From positions 1 to 64,000 of the forward strand of contig NZ_DATIND010000037.1 in the NCBI RefSeq assembly GCF_035474595.1: a DNA stretch of 64,000 nucleotides. Reading direction: 5' to 3'. Within the stretch, counting starts at the first letter, position 1, and each line of letters opens with the position of its first letter. Under the pieces are notes generated by a model. It had not been told where the DNA came from and searched no databases. It worked only from the letters and a program-made list of their open reading frames with translations. Origin of the DNA: Longimicrobium sp. Its GTDB lineage: Bacteria; Gemmatimonadota; Gemmatimonadetes; Longimicrobiales; Longimicrobiaceae. The position numbers and the translations under genes were made by a program. This document shows positions 1 through 8,611 of the stretch, one piece after another.

Positions 1-73
1 ACTCACCCACTCCCGCACTTCCGCACTTCATGCTGGACCGTCGTTCCATCGCCGTACAGCAGTCCCGAGACCG

Positions 74-2578
74 ATGTCGACCCCCGCATTCAAGATCGCT
101 CCGCCCCCGCCGGGGCCCAGCGCGTTCACCGACCGCACGCCGCCGTACTCCGCCGAGGCGGAGATGGCGGTGCTGGGCGGCATGCTCATCGACCAGGACG
201 CGGTCGTGCGCGCGGTGGAGCTGGTGGACGACAGCATGTTCCACCGCGAGGCGAACCGCCGCCTCTTCCGCTCGCTCGTGCGCATCTGGCAGCGCGGCGA
301 CGTGATCGACGAGATCACCGTCACCGACGACCTGAAGAAGGCGGGCGACTACGAGGCGGTGGGGGGGGTGGCGTTCCTGGCCAGCCTGCTGGACGCGGTG
401 CCCACCGCGGCCAACATCGAGTACCACTGCAAGATCGTCCGCGAGAAGGCCATCCTGCGCCGCCTGATCGAGGCCAGCACCTCCATCATCCAGGAGACGT
501 ACGCCTGGCAGGGCGAGGTAGAGAACCTGATGGACCTGGCCGAGAGCCGCATCTTCCAGCTGGCGCAGAGCAGCGACCGGCGCGGGTTCGTGTGGATCAA
601 GGAGATCCTGTGGCCCACGTTCGAGAAGATCGAGCAGCTGCAGGCCAACCAGAGCGCCATCACCGGCGTCCCCTCCGGCTTCCACGACCTGGACGAGCTC
701 ACCGCCGGCTTCCAGTCCAGCGACCTGGTCATCGTGGCCGCCAGGCCGTCGATGGGGAAGTGCCTGGCGTTCGATTCCGAGATCGTGCTGGACGACGGCT
801 CCATCGCCACCATCGAGGAGCTGTACCGCCGCCGCTCGGCGCGCCTGCTGACGCTGAACGACGGCTGGAAGCTGGAGATGACGGAGCCCAGCGCGTTCGT
901 GGACGACGGCGAGAAGCCCGTCTTCCGCGTCACCACGCGCCTGGGCCGGCAGATCGAGACGACGCTCACGCACCCCTTCCTCACCATCGACGGCTGGAAG
1001 CGGCTGGAGGAGATCCGCGCCGGCCAGCACGTCGCCGTCCCGCGCCGGATCGGCGTCTTCGGCAGTCGGGAGATGCGCGAGTGCGAGGTGAAGCTGCTCG
1101 CGTACCTGATCGGCGATGGCGGGCTGACCCGTGCGGCGCCGCGACTCGCGCGAGCCAGTGCCGCAGTGCGGGCTGATTTCGCGAAAGCCGTAGACGATCT
1201 CGCCGATGCTCCGGTGCCAGCCGGAGTGGGTGCGATTTACGCCGAATCGGCCGGGGTCCTGCTTACGATGGAAACCGGCAGGGGCAAGACGTGTTCGTTC
1301 GCGGCTCTCGCTTCGTCCGTGAGGAACCGCAATGGCGACAGTGCTTGCTGGGACCAGCTCGCGAACCTCGTGCTCCATGAGGTGGAGCAGGACGAGGCGC
1401 ACGTTCCCGCTCCGGTTTTCGAGCTGAACCGGGAATCGATCGCGCTCCTGCTGAATCGGCTCTTCTCCTTGCACGCCTACGGTGTGGCTTCACCGGATGG
1501 TCCGGCCGTTGTTTTCCGCAGTCCGAGCGAACGGCTGTCGCGCCAGGTGCAGCACCTTCTGTTGCGGTTCGGCATCCTCTCCGCTCGCGCCCGTTGGGAC
1601 GATTGGCAGGTGATGATCTCCAATCCGCATTCGTTGCGCCTCTTTGCGTCGGAAGTGGGAGTTTTCGGCCATCAGCAAGACCTCGCCGAGTTCGCAGCCG
1701 CTGCGGACGCACGGCCCGTCGCCGCGCGGTCGAGCGACACGCCGGCCAGCGACGTCTACTGGGACGAGGTGGTGGCGATCGAGCCGGTGGGGGTGAAGCA
1801 GGTGTACGACCTGACGGTCCCCGGCACGCACAACTTCGTGGCGAACGACGTGTGCGTGCACAACACCGCGTTTACGCTCAACATCGCGCAGCACGCGGCC
1901 ATCTCGGCGCAGAAGCCGGTCGCGTTCTTCTCGCTGGAAATGAGCAAGGAGTCGCTGGTGCAGCGCGTGCTCTGCGCCGAGGCCCGCGTGGACGCCAGCC
2001 GCCTGCGCCGCGGCCGGCTCACCGACGACGACTACGCGCGCCTGGCCATCGCCGCCGGGCACCTGAACACCGCGCCGATCTACATCGACGACACGCCCGG
2101 CATCTCGGTGCTGGAGATGCGCGCCAAGGCGCGGCGCCTGAAGTCCGACCGCGACGACCTGTCGATGATCATCGTGGACTACCTGCAGCTGATGGTGGGC
2201 GCGGGGAAGACCGAGAGCCGCCAGCAGGAGGTGTCGGAGATCTCCCGCGGGCTGAAGGCGCTGGCCAAGGAGCTGAACATCCCCGTCATCGCCCTCTCCC
2301 AGCTCTCCCGTGCCGTGGAAAGCCGCCCCGACAAGCGTCCGATGATGTCGGACCTTCGTGAATCCGGAGCCATCGAGCAGGACGCGGACGTGATCATGTT
2401 CCTGTATCGCCCCGAGTACTACTTCGGGCCGGTGGACAAGGAGGGGAACAGCCTGGAGGGGAAGGCGGAGCTGATCATCGGCAAGCAGCGCAACGGGGCC
2501 ACCGGCTCGGTGCCGCTCTTCTTCCGCAAGGAGTTCACGCTGTTCGAGAGCATGTCCAGCGCGCGCAGCGAGGACTGA
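74..2578 (+). CDS. dnaB: Replicative DNA helicase DnaB, intein-containing precursor
   Basis: This is the hexameric helicase that unwinds DNA at the replication fork, interrupted in frame by an intein. Residues 1-229 hold the N-terminal DnaB domain (conservation begins near YSAEAEMAVLGGML) and the ATPase domain up to the P-loop lysine (ARPSMGK). Residues 598-834 resume with TAFTLNIAQ and carry the Walker B strand IIVDYLQLM and the SQLSRAVE and LRESGAIEQDAD motifs. Without the intein the protein would be 466 residues, the normal family length. The start at 74 leaves a short proline-rich tail ahead of the conserved domain. It lies 5 bases upstream of radA, so the two are probably co-transcribed. 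Active helicase would require protein splicing, because the P-loop is otherwise broken. Confidence 0.96.
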   Translation: MSTPAFKIAPPPPGPSAFTDRTPPYSAEAEMAVLGGMLIDQDAVVRAVELVDDSMFHREANRRLFRSLVRIWQRGDVIDEITVTDDLKKAGDYEAVGGVAFLASLLDAVPTAANIEYHCKIVREKAILRRLIEASTSIIQETYAWQGEVENLMDLAESRIFQLAQSSDRRGFVWIKEILWPTFEKIEQLQANQSAITGVPSGFHDLDELTAGFQSSDLVIVAARPSMGKCLAFDSEIVLDDGSIATIEELYRRRSARLLTLNDGWKLEMTEPSAFVDDGEKPVFRVTTRLGRQIETTLTHPFLTIDGWKRLEEIRAGQHVAVPRRIGVFGSREMRECEVKLLAYLIGDGGLTRAAPRLARASAAVRADFAKAVDDLADAPVPAGVGAIYAESAGVLLTMETGRGKTCSFAALASSVRNRNGDSACWDQLANLVLHEVEQDEAHVPAPVFELNRESIALLLNRLFSLHAYGVASPDGPAVVFRSPSERLSRQVQHLLLRFGILSARARWDDWQVMISNPHSLRLFASEVGVFGHQQDLAEFAAAADARPVAARSSDTPASDVYWDEVVAIEPVGVKQVYDLTVPGTHNFVANDVCVHNTAFTLNIAQHAAISAQKPVAFFSLEMSKESLVQRVLCAEARVDASRLRRGRLTDDDYARLAIAAGHLNTAPIYIDDTPGISVLEMRAKARRLKSDRDDLSMIIVDYLQLMVGAGKTESRQQEVSEISRGLKALAKELNIPVIALSQLSRAVESRPDKRPMMSDLRESGAIEQDADVIMFLYRPEYYFGPVDKEGNSLEGKAELIIGKQRNGATGSVPLFFRKEFTLFESMSSARSED
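761..1864 (+). other. Intein in the DnaB P-loop, with a LAGLIDADG-type endonuclease region
   Basis: The insert runs from Cys230 to Asn597 of the precursor (368 residues) and sits exactly between GK and T of the Walker A motif. Splicing blocks are visible: block A starts CLAFDSEIVLDDG, block B has TLTHPFLTIDGW, block F reads VYDLTVPGTHNF and the end is VCVHN followed by Thr, the +1 nucleophile. The stretch LLAYLIGDGGL (residues 341-351) is a first LAGLIDADG-type motif. A second one near LLNRLFSLHAYG has lost the acidic residue, so endonuclease activity is doubtful. The bases from about 1130 to 1700 have looser third positions and lower G+C than the flanking exteins, which suggests separate acquisition. 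Confidence 0.93.
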
Positions 2579-2583
2579 CGCCG

Positions 2584-3954
2584 GTGCCGAAGACGAAGAC
2601 CGCCTTCTTCTGCCGCGAGTGCGGCAACGAGACGCCGCGCTGGGAGGGGCAGTGCCCCGCCTGCCGCGAGTGGAACACCCTGGTCGAGGAGCCCGCCGCC
2701 CCGAAGCGCTCAGCCTCTTCCGGCGCGCCGGTGAACCGCGCGGCAACGGACGCGGTGCCGGTGCGGCTGCGCGACGTCGAAGGGACGGAGCGGCGGCGGT
2801 GGACCACCGGGCTGGGCGAGTTCGACTTCGTCCTCGGCGGCGGGATCGTTCCCGGCTCGGTCGTGCTGGTCGGCGGGGAGCCGGGGATCGGGAAGTCGAC
2901 GATCCTGCTGCAGGTGGCCGCGCGCCTCGAAGCGGCCGGGCTGCGCACGCTGTACGTCTCCGGCGAGGAGTCGGCGCACCAGGTGAAGCTGCGCGCCGAG
3001 CGGCTGGGCGAGCACGCGGCGGACGTGACGCTGCTGGCCGAGACCGAGCTCGACGGCATCCTCCTGCGCGCGGCCGAGGGCGGTCCGCAGGTGCTGCTCA
3101 TCGACTCCATCCAGACCGTCTACTCGCCGTCGCTGGAAGGCGCGCCGGGGAACGTGGGGCAGGTGCGCGAGTGCGCGGCCCGCCTCCAGCGCTTCGCCAA
3201 GCAGACGGGAACGGCGGTCTTCCTGGTCGGCCACGTGACCAAGGGCGGGGGGATCGCCGGGCCCAAGACGCTGGAGCACATCGTGGACACGGTGCTCTAC
3301 TTCGAGGGCGAGGGCGGCGTGGACCACCGCGTGCTGCGCGCCACCAAGAACCGCTTCGGCGGGGTGGACGAGATCGGCGTCTTCCGCATGACGGCCGAGG
3401 GGCTGGTCCCCGTCCCCAACCCCTCCGAGCTGTTCATGGGCGACCGCCAGGCGAGCGCCTCCGGCTCGGCCGTGGTCGCGGCGATGGAGGGGACGCGGCC
3501 GCTGCTGGTGGAGGTGCAGGCGCTGGCCGCGAAGGCCAGCTACGGCGCGCCGCAGCGGGTGAGCACGGGGCTGGACCACAAGCGGCTCTCGCTCCTCCTG
3601 GCCGTGCTGGAGAAGCGCGCCGGGATCCCTTTCGGCCAGCTGGACGTGTTCCTGAACGTGGTCGGCGGGCTGCGGCTGGCGGAGACGTCGGGCGACCTGG
3701 CCGTGGCCGCGGCACTGGCGTCCAGCGTGTACGACCGCCCCGTCCCCGCGGACGCCGTGTTCATCGGCGAGCTGGGGCTGGGCGGCGAGGTGCGGCCGGT
3801 GGGGCAGATGGAGCGCCGCCTGGCCGAGGCCGCGCGGATGGGCTTCTCCGCCGCGTATCTCTCCCCCCGCGCCGTGCCGCGCACGCTGCCGGCGGGGATT
3901 CGCGTCATCCCCACCGAGGACGTCCGCAGCCTTGTCCGCAACGCCTTTTCCTGA
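2584..3954 (+). CDS. radA: DNA repair protein RadA
   Basis: RadA is a RecA-like ATPase that helps process recombination intermediates by branch migration. All parts of the family are present in 456 residues, its usual length: an N-terminal C4 zinc finger (Cys10, 13, 24, 27), a Walker A motif GGEPGIGKST with Lys104, the family-specific KNRFG motif at 255-259, and a C-terminal Lon-like domain (GQLDVFLNVVGGLRL and onward). The start is GTG at 2584, which places the zinc finger right after the start. It follows dnaB closely and its 3' end overlaps the start of ispD. Confidence 0.95.
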   Translation: MPKTKTAFFCRECGNETPRWEGQCPACREWNTLVEEPAAPKRSASSGAPVNRAATDAVPVRLRDVEGTERRRWTTGLGEFDFVLGGGIVPGSVVLVGGEPGIGKSTILLQVAARLEAAGLRTLYVSGEESAHQVKLRAERLGEHAADVTLLAETELDGILLRAAEGGPQVLLIDSIQTVYSPSLEGAPGNVGQVRECAARLQRFAKQTGTAVFLVGHVTKGGGIAGPKTLEHIVDTVLYFEGEGGVDHRVLRATKNRFGGVDEIGVFRMTAEGLVPVPNPSELFMGDRQASASGSAVVAAMEGTRPLLVEVQALAAKASYGAPQRVSTGLDHKRLSLLLAVLEKRAGIPFGQLDVFLNVVGGLRLAETSGDLAVAAALASSVYDRPVPADAVFIGELGLGGEVRPVGQMERRLAEAARMGFSAAYLSPRAVPRTLPAGIRVIPTEDVRSLVRNAFS

Positions 3955-4702
3955 CCCGCCTTCGGCGGAGTACGGAAGTACCGGAGTACGGGAGTACGAC
4001 GGGGCTTCGGCATCGGCCGCGGCCATCGTCGTCGCGGGCGGCTCGGGGCGGCGCATCGGCGGGCCGGTGCGGAAGCAGTATCTCCTGGTCGCCGGGCGCC
4101 CCGTCCTCCTCCGCGCCATCCTCCCGTTTCTCCATCATCCCCGTATCTCCCAGGTCATTGTCGTGCTGCCGCCGGAGGACGCGGAGAATCCGCCCGCGTG
4201 GCTCGCAGACCTCGACGTGCGCATCGCCGCCGGGGGCGCGGAGCGGGGGGATTCGGTGTGGAACGGGCTGCGGGAGGTGGGGGGGGATGCGGAGATCGTG
4301 CTGGTCCACGACGGCGCGCGGCCGTTCGTGGACCGCGGGACGATCGACCGCGTGCTGGATTCGATCCCTGCCATCGCCGCCGTGCCGGTGACGGACACGA
4401 TCAAGGAGGTGGATGGGGAGGGGACAATCACCGCCACCCCCGACCGCGCGCGGCTCTGGCAGGCGCAGACGCCGCAGGGGTTTCCGCGCGCCGCGCTGAT
4501 GCGCGCGTACGAGCGGGCGCGGGCCGAGGGCGTGGCGGCGACGGACGACGCGGCGCTGTACGAGCGCTACGCCGGCCCGGTGCGCGTGGTGGCGGGATCG
4601 CCGCGCAACCTCAAGGTCACGCGCCCCGAGGACCTGGCCGTGGCCGAGGCGCTGGCCCTTGCAGCGGACGGCGCGGCGGGTGAAGTTTACGGTTCGGCCT
4701 GA
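3932..4702 (+). CDS. ispD: 2-C-methyl-D-erythritol 4-phosphate cytidylyltransferase
   Basis: IspD transfers CMP from CTP to methylerythritol phosphate in the non-mevalonate isoprenoid pathway. The nucleotide-binding N-terminus AAIVVAGGSGRRIGG followed by RKQYL, the VLVHDGARPFV strand and the TPQGFPRAAL motif are all present. The only in-frame start codon upstream of the conserved domain is TTG at 3932, inside the end of radA, giving 256 residues against about 230 in typical IspD. The extra N-terminal stretch is encoded by an 8-base repeat (3967-4000) resembling the intergenic arrays of this genome. The function is clear and the exact start is not. Confidence 0.9.
   Translation: MSATPFPDPPSAEYGSTGVREYDGASASAAAIVVAGGSGRRIGGPVRKQYLLVAGRPVLLRAILPFLHHPRISQVIVVLPPEDAENPPAWLADLDVRIAAGGAERGDSVWNGLREVGGDAEIVLVHDGARPFVDRGTIDRVLDSIPAIAAVPVTDTIKEVDGEGTITATPDRARLWQAQTPQGFPRAALMRAYERARAEGVAATDDAALYERYAGPVRVVAGSPRNLKVTRPEDLAVAEALALAADGAAGEVYGSA
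3967..4000 (+). repeat. Octamer array translated inside the N-terminus of ispD
   Basis: Four consecutive 8-base units of the type GAGTACGG / AAGTACCG run through the start of ispD. The period and the AGT core resemble the AGTGCGGA arrays found between genes elsewhere in the window. Here no start codon lies downstream of the array in frame, so it seems to be read as protein (EYGSTGVREY). Confidence 0.6.
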
Positions 4703-4805
4703 TCCACACGGCGCGGCGCCCCATCTACCGAAAACCGGGCGCCGGGCGGAACGACGGAGGCTCGAAGTGCCCACAGCGGACGACCGCGACGCCCCGGGAG
4801 TGCAG

Positions 4806-5315
4806 ATGAGCGATCAGCAGCCCGGGGCCGAGACGCCGGCGACGACGACCTTCAACCTGCTCTTCGTCTGCACCGGCAACACCTGCCGCTCCCCGCTGGC
4901 GGAAGGGATCGCGCGGGCGGAGATCGCCCGGCGCGGGTGGCGGAACGTGCAGGTCGCGTCCGCCGGCCTTTCCGCGCGCGACGGCGACGAGGCCGCGCGC
5001 GAGGCCGTGGCCGTTGCCGGGCGCGAGGGGATCGACCTCACCGGCCACTCCGCGCGCCGGCTGACGAAGGACATCGCCCGCTGGGCGGACCTGATCCTGG
5101 GGATGGGGCCGGGCCACCTGGCCGTGCTGGACCGCCTGGGCGCCGGCGAGAAGGCGAGCACGCTGGGCGACTTCGCGGCCGGCGCGGAGGGCGAGGGGCG
5201 GCCGGTGCCGGACCCGTACGGCGGCAGCGAGGCCGTGTACCAGGAGACTTTCCAGGAGCTGCGCGGGCTCATCGCCGCCGCGCTCGACCGGCTGGCGCCC
5301 ATCCTGGCGCCGTGA
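4806..5315 (+). CDS. Low-molecular-weight protein-tyrosine-phosphatase family protein
   Basis: This is a cytoplasmic LMW-PTP/arsenate-reductase-fold enzyme of 169 residues. The phosphate-binding loop is CTGNTCRS with nucleophile Cys22 and Arg28, and the general-acid region is DPYGG with Asp136, which favours phosphatase over arsenate reductase. The ATG at 4806 was chosen because it leaves 15 residues before the first beta strand (FNLLFVCTGN). Reading further upstream adds an improbable tail. The stop overlaps the GTG of aroE. Partners such as a tyrosine kinase are not seen nearby, so the substrate is unknown. Confidence 0.88.
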   Translation: MSDQQPGAETPATTTFNLLFVCTGNTCRSPLAEGIARAEIARRGWRNVQVASAGLSARDGDEAAREAVAVAGREGIDLTGHSARRLTKDIARWADLILGMGPGHLAVLDRLGAGEKASTLGDFAAGAEGEGRPVPDPYGGSEAVYQETFQELRGLIAAALDRLAPILAP

Positions 5316-6151
5316 CGCACCCCGTTACCGCGGCCACCCGGGTGCTCGCGCTGCTGGGCGACCCCGTCTCGCACTCCCTGTCCCCCGTCTTCCAGAACGC
5401 CGCCATCCGGGCCCTCGGCCTGGATGGCGTCTACGTTGCGCTCCGCTGCTCCGCGGACGACCTCCCCGGCCTCGTCCGAGGGCTGGCGCTCGCGGGCGGC
5501 GGCGGCAACGTCACCGTGCCGCACAAGGGCGCCGCGGCGCGCGCGGTCGACCGGCGGACGGAAGCCGTGGAGGCGACCGGCGCCTGCAACACCTTCTGGC
5601 TGGAGGACGGCGAGGTGTGGGGCGGCAACACCGACGTGGACGGCGTGACCGCGGCCATCCGCTCGCTGATGGGGCGCTCGATCGCGGGCGGGCGCGTCCT
5701 GCTGGTGGGCGCGGGGGGCGCGGCGCGCGCGGCCGCCCACGCGCTGGCGAAGCACGCCGCGCGCGAGGTCGTGGTCCTGAACCGGACGGCGGAGCGGGCG
5801 CGGGAGATGGAGCGCTTCGCCCGCCCGGGCACCACGGTTCGCGCCGCGTCGTCGCTCGCGGAGGTGGGGGCGGACGGGTTCGACCTGGCCATCAACGCGA
5901 CGTCGCTGGGACTGAAGCCGGGAGATCCGCTCCCGCTGGACCCCGCCGCCGCGCCGCCGATCGACGCCGCGCTGGACCTGGTCTACACGCGCACGGGCGA
6001 GACGGCGTGGGTGCGGGCCATGCGCGAGCGCGGCATCCCCACCGCGGACGGCACGGAGATGCTGCTGCAGCAGGGCGCCGCCGCCTTCCATCGCTGGTGG
6101 GGCGTGGACGCGCCGGTCCGGGCGATGCGCGACGCTCTCGCATCTCCCTGA
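5312..6151 (+). CDS. aroE: Shikimate dehydrogenase (NADP+)
   Basis: AroE reduces 3-dehydroshikimate to shikimate in aromatic amino acid synthesis. The 279-residue product has the substrate-binding SHSLSP motif near residue 17, NVTVPHK with catalytic Lys72, a Rossmann loop GAGGAARAAAHAL, the cofactor motif NRTAERA and the C-terminal GTEMLLQQGAAAFHRWWG helix. The GTG start at 5312 overlaps the TGA of the phosphatase gene (GTGA), a translational coupling arrangement. It is the last gene of the forward run beginning at dnaB. Confidence 0.94.
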   Translation: MTHPVTAATRVLALLGDPVSHSLSPVFQNAAIRALGLDGVYVALRCSADDLPGLVRGLALAGGGGNVTVPHKGAAARAVDRRTEAVEATGACNTFWLEDGEVWGGNTDVDGVTAAIRSLMGRSIAGGRVLLVGAGGAARAAAHALAKHAAREVVVLNRTAERAREMERFARPGTTVRAASSLAEVGADGFDLAINATSLGLKPGDPLPLDPAAAPPIDAALDLVYTRTGETAWVRAMRERGIPTADGTEMLLQQGAAAFHRWWGVDAPVRAMRDALASP

Positions 6152-6174
6152 ATCCCCCAACCGCATTTCCCAGA

Positions 6175-6240
6175 GGCACGGAGACGCAGAGACACGGGAG
6201 AGCTCACCGCGCTCCTCCGTGCCTCCGCGTCTCCGGGTGA
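6175..6240. repeat. Palindromic snap-back repeat between convergent genes
   Basis: An inverted repeat with arms GGAGACGC (6180-6187) and GCGTCTCC (6227-6234) lies in the gap between aroE and the convergent gene at 6250. It can act as a bidirectional terminator. The arms match the core of the longer snap-back at 59334-59398. Confidence 0.55.
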
Positions 6241-6249
6241 AACGTTTGT

Positions 6250-6579
6250 TCAGCGCGGCAGTGTCCCGAAGGGGACGGCGGCGCCCGCGGGCTCGACGTT
6301 GGGAACCATCTCCTCGATGAAGAGGATGTGGTCCACGTTCAGGACGGCGTGGTCGAACCGCTCGCCGGTCGCGGGGCAGGCGGCGCCGGTGACCGAGAGG
6401 AAGCCCTTCAGCGTGGACAGGTGGTCGGCCAGGCGCGTGCCGGGGGCGCGGTGGAGATTTCCCTCCAGCACGCGGCCGGTGCTCAGGTGGATGCGGTGCG
6501 GCTGCGGGCGCCGGTTCCCGACCATCGAGGGCGTGGAAGGCGCGGCGGGGCGCACCGGCGGGGCTGCTCTGGCGATCAC
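6250..6579 (-). CDS. Small DUF6812-like protein
   Basis: This is a 109-residue protein of unknown function. The central part, HRIHLSTGRVLEGNLH, then DHLSTLKGFLSV, then VLNVDHILFIEEM, has the layout of small bacterial proteins that describe a ligand or RNA-type barrel fold and are classed with DUF6812; this assignment is from memory of the motif layout. The start used is GTG at 6579, and no ATG lies further upstream in frame before a stop. A proline- and alanine-rich stretch precedes the conserved core. It faces aroE tail to tail. Confidence 0.65.
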   Translation of the reverse strand: MIARAAPPVRPAAPSTPSMVGNRRPQPHRIHLSTGRVLEGNLHRAPGTRLADHLSTLKGFLSVTGAACPATGERFDHAVLNVDHILFIEEMVPNVEPAGAAVPFGTLPR

Positions 6580-6720
6580 GGTGTAGTTGTCCTGCAGGAG
6601 ACGACGGAGGGGGAGATGACGATCCCCCGCAGGGCAAGCGGCGCGCCGGGGCGGATCTCTCCGCGTAAGCCGATGCAGGACGATGGGTTACGGGAGATGC
6701 GAAGAGGCCGGACACGCGAA

Positions 6721-6751
6721 GGCGGAGCGTCGATTTCTTCGACACTCCGCC
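6721..6751 (-). terminator. Hairpin downstream of the 6826-7155 gene
   Basis: An imperfect stem with arms GGCGGAG and CTCCGCC, extended by GTCGA/TCGAC around a T-rich loop, lies downstream of the minus-strand gene that ends at 6826. Run-off bases on that strand are not a clean T tract, so this is a tentative terminator. Confidence 0.4.
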
Positions 6752-6825
6752 TCTGTCTTGTCCGTGGATCCCAGTCGCCGCGCGCGAAAACGCGGCGGCG
6801 TCGGGAAATCGGACGCCGCCAGCGC

Positions 6826-7155
6826 CTACTTGCGGCCCGGGTCGCGGAAGACGTCCGCGAAGCGCCGGCCGTCGCCGCCGCCTCCGCCGGGACGGCGGCG
6901 GGGGGTGCCGGGGGCGTCGTGCCGGGCGATCACGCGGTTGGCCACGGTGGCCGCCACGTGCTCGTCCATCGGCAGCATCTCGCCGTACAGCTCCAGCGCG
7001 CGGTCGATGTCCAGCTCGTCGCCCAGGATCTCGAACATGTCGAGCACGTTGTGCACGTGCGTCTCGATGATCGCCTCCTCGCTGCGGGCGGCCACGATCA
7101 GCAGCTTCCGTTTCGCTTCGGCGCTCAGGCGGCGGCGGCGCAGCCAGTCGAACAT
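6826..7155 (-). CDS. Hypothetical helical protein
   Basis: This 109-residue protein starts MFDWLRRRRLSAEAKRKLL, is helical and charged over residues 1-75, and ends in a disordered proline/glycine/arginine tail. No family was recognised. The plus strand before the start reads as GGGGAGAGG two bases from ATG on the minus strand, a good ribosome-binding site, which supports the start. It is transcribed divergently from the TPR gene at 7372 and shares a 216-base intergenic region with it. Confidence 0.62.
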   Translation of the reverse strand: MFDWLRRRRLSAEAKRKLLIVAARSEEAIIETHVHNVLDMFEILGDELDIDRALELYGEMLPMDEHVAATVANRVIARHDAPGTPRRRPGGGGGDGRRFADVFRDPGRK

Positions 7156-7371
7156 GTCCTCTCCCCGGGTGGTATCAGATGCGCAACAAGGTGAAATCTG
7201 TCTGGGGCAGGGCAGGGTCGCAAGTGCGGCCGGAACGGGGCGCCGGGGGGTGGATGGAGATTGCTGCCCTGCTTATATTTGGCCGGGCAGCCGCCTGAAT
7301 GGACGCCGCCCCGCCTCGTAGTTCCCCGCCAACCTGGCCGGGCTGCACTCTCCTTACTGGTTTCTAGCGGC

Positions 7372-8496
7372 ATGGGCACCTCATTCCTCAGCGCGGAAGA
7401 GTTCGACGAGCAGGCGCACCGGCTGTACGAGTCGGGAGAGTACGACGACGCGCTGGACGTGCTTCGCGACGGGCTCCGGCACCACCCGGACTCGGCGCTG
7501 CTGCACGTGGGGCTGGGCTACGTGCGCATCGCCCGCGAGGAGTACGCGTGGGCGCGGCTCTCGTTCGAGGAGGCACTCGATCTCGACCCCGAGTACGAGG
7601 ACGCGTGGGTGGGCCTGGGCGAGACGCTGCTGAAGTTCGGCCGGGTCGACGAAGCGCTGAAGTGCTTCTCCACGGTCGATGCCATGGGGCTGCACGACGA
7701 CCTGGAGCTGGGGCTGACCATGGGGCGCGCGCTGTACCGCGAGGGGCTCTTCGCCGAGGCGCGCACCCGCTTCACCGCGCTGGCGCACGGGCACCCCGAC
7801 AGCGCCGAGGTGGCGGCGGCCCGCGGCTACACCCTGCACGCGCTGGGCGACGACGTGGGCGCCCGCCGCGAGCTGCGCCGCTCGCTGCGGCTGGACGGCA
7901 CCCTGCACGAGGCCCGCATCTACCTCAGCCACCTGCTGCACGACCGCGGCGACGTGGCCGGGGCGCTGCGCGAGCTGGAGAAGGTGCCGCCCGCCGAGCA
8001 CTGGGACACGCTCTCGCTCTGGCGCTTCGTGGAGCTGAAGTGCGCGGTTGACCAGGTGCGCGACGACGACGACGTCTTCATCCCCTGGAAGGAGCGCATC
8101 GCCGAGCTCGAGGCCGACCCCGACGACATCGACCACCTGCTGGCCGAGGTCGAGTCGTCGTTCGAGGGGGCCGAGGAGGAGCCCGCGCAGCCGCTGGAGC
8201 TGTCGGCGCAGATCGACTTCATCATGCGCATGCTGACCCCGGCGGGCGAGGCGCGCGAGGGCGGCATCGACGGGCACCGCGTGCGCACCGCCGAGGGCAC
8301 GGTGTTCGAGGGGACGTGGGAGGAGATCGTGGGCGGGATGCGCGACCACGCCGACCCCACGCTGCAGGTGAGCGTGTTCATGCGCCGCGCGGCGCGGCAG
8401 ATCCGCGAGCGCACCGGCCGCACCGTGCCCACCGAGAGCCCCGAGGCGTTCGTGAAGGCGGCGGCCCGGCTGGGGCTGCTGAAGATCGAGGCCTGA
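7372..8496 (+). CDS. Tetratricopeptide-repeat protein
   Basis: This 374-residue cytoplasmic protein has about five TPR units in its first 230 residues, for example AHRLYESGEYDDALDVL, LGYVRIAREEYAWARLSFEE and LGETLLKFGRVDEALKCF, with ALDLDPEYEDAW as a typical joint. The C-terminal 120 residues are acidic and contain a small conserved-looking segment (HRVRTAEGTVFEGTWEEIVGGM) that may be a separate domain. There is no signal peptide. The ATG at 7372 was preferred because upstream in-frame sequence is intergenic in character. The binding partner is unknown. Confidence 0.82.
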   Translation: MGTSFLSAEEFDEQAHRLYESGEYDDALDVLRDGLRHHPDSALLHVGLGYVRIAREEYAWARLSFEEALDLDPEYEDAWVGLGETLLKFGRVDEALKCFSTVDAMGLHDDLELGLTMGRALYREGLFAEARTRFTALAHGHPDSAEVAAARGYTLHALGDDVGARRELRRSLRLDGTLHEARIYLSHLLHDRGDVAGALRELEKVPPAEHWDTLSLWRFVELKCAVDQVRDDDDVFIPWKERIAELEADPDDIDHLLAEVESSFEGAEEEPAQPLELSAQIDFIMRMLTPAGEAREGGIDGHRVRTAEGTVFEGTWEEIVGGMRDHADPTLQVSVFMRRAARQIRERTGRTVPTESPEAFVKAAARLGLLKIEA

Positions 8497-8545
8497 GCCC
8501 GGAGCCGGGGATGGCGCGGCATCGCCGCGGGATCGGAAACGTGAG

Positions 8546-8599
8546 GGCCGTCCGGCCCGCGCCATGGGGGCGCGGGGCCGGACGGTCCGTTTTGTGCTT
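8546..8599 (+). terminator. Rho-independent terminator after the TPR gene
   Basis: A near-perfect GC stem of about 18 pairs (arms 8546-8563 and about 8569-8589, loop ATGG) is followed by TTTTGTGCTT. It ends the TPR gene. The loop contains an ATG in frame with the next gene, and this is why that ATG was rejected as its start. Confidence 0.8.
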
Positions 8600-8611
8600 G
8601 GAACGGGCCGC

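Noticed and set aside
1091..1300. Separate homing endonuclease gene
   Set aside because: The LAGLIDADG-type motif lies inside the intein and in frame with dnaB; there is no separate start.
8564..8611. N-terminal extension of the membrane TPR protein
   Set aside because: The start codon and most of the extension lie in the terminator stem of the previous gene.
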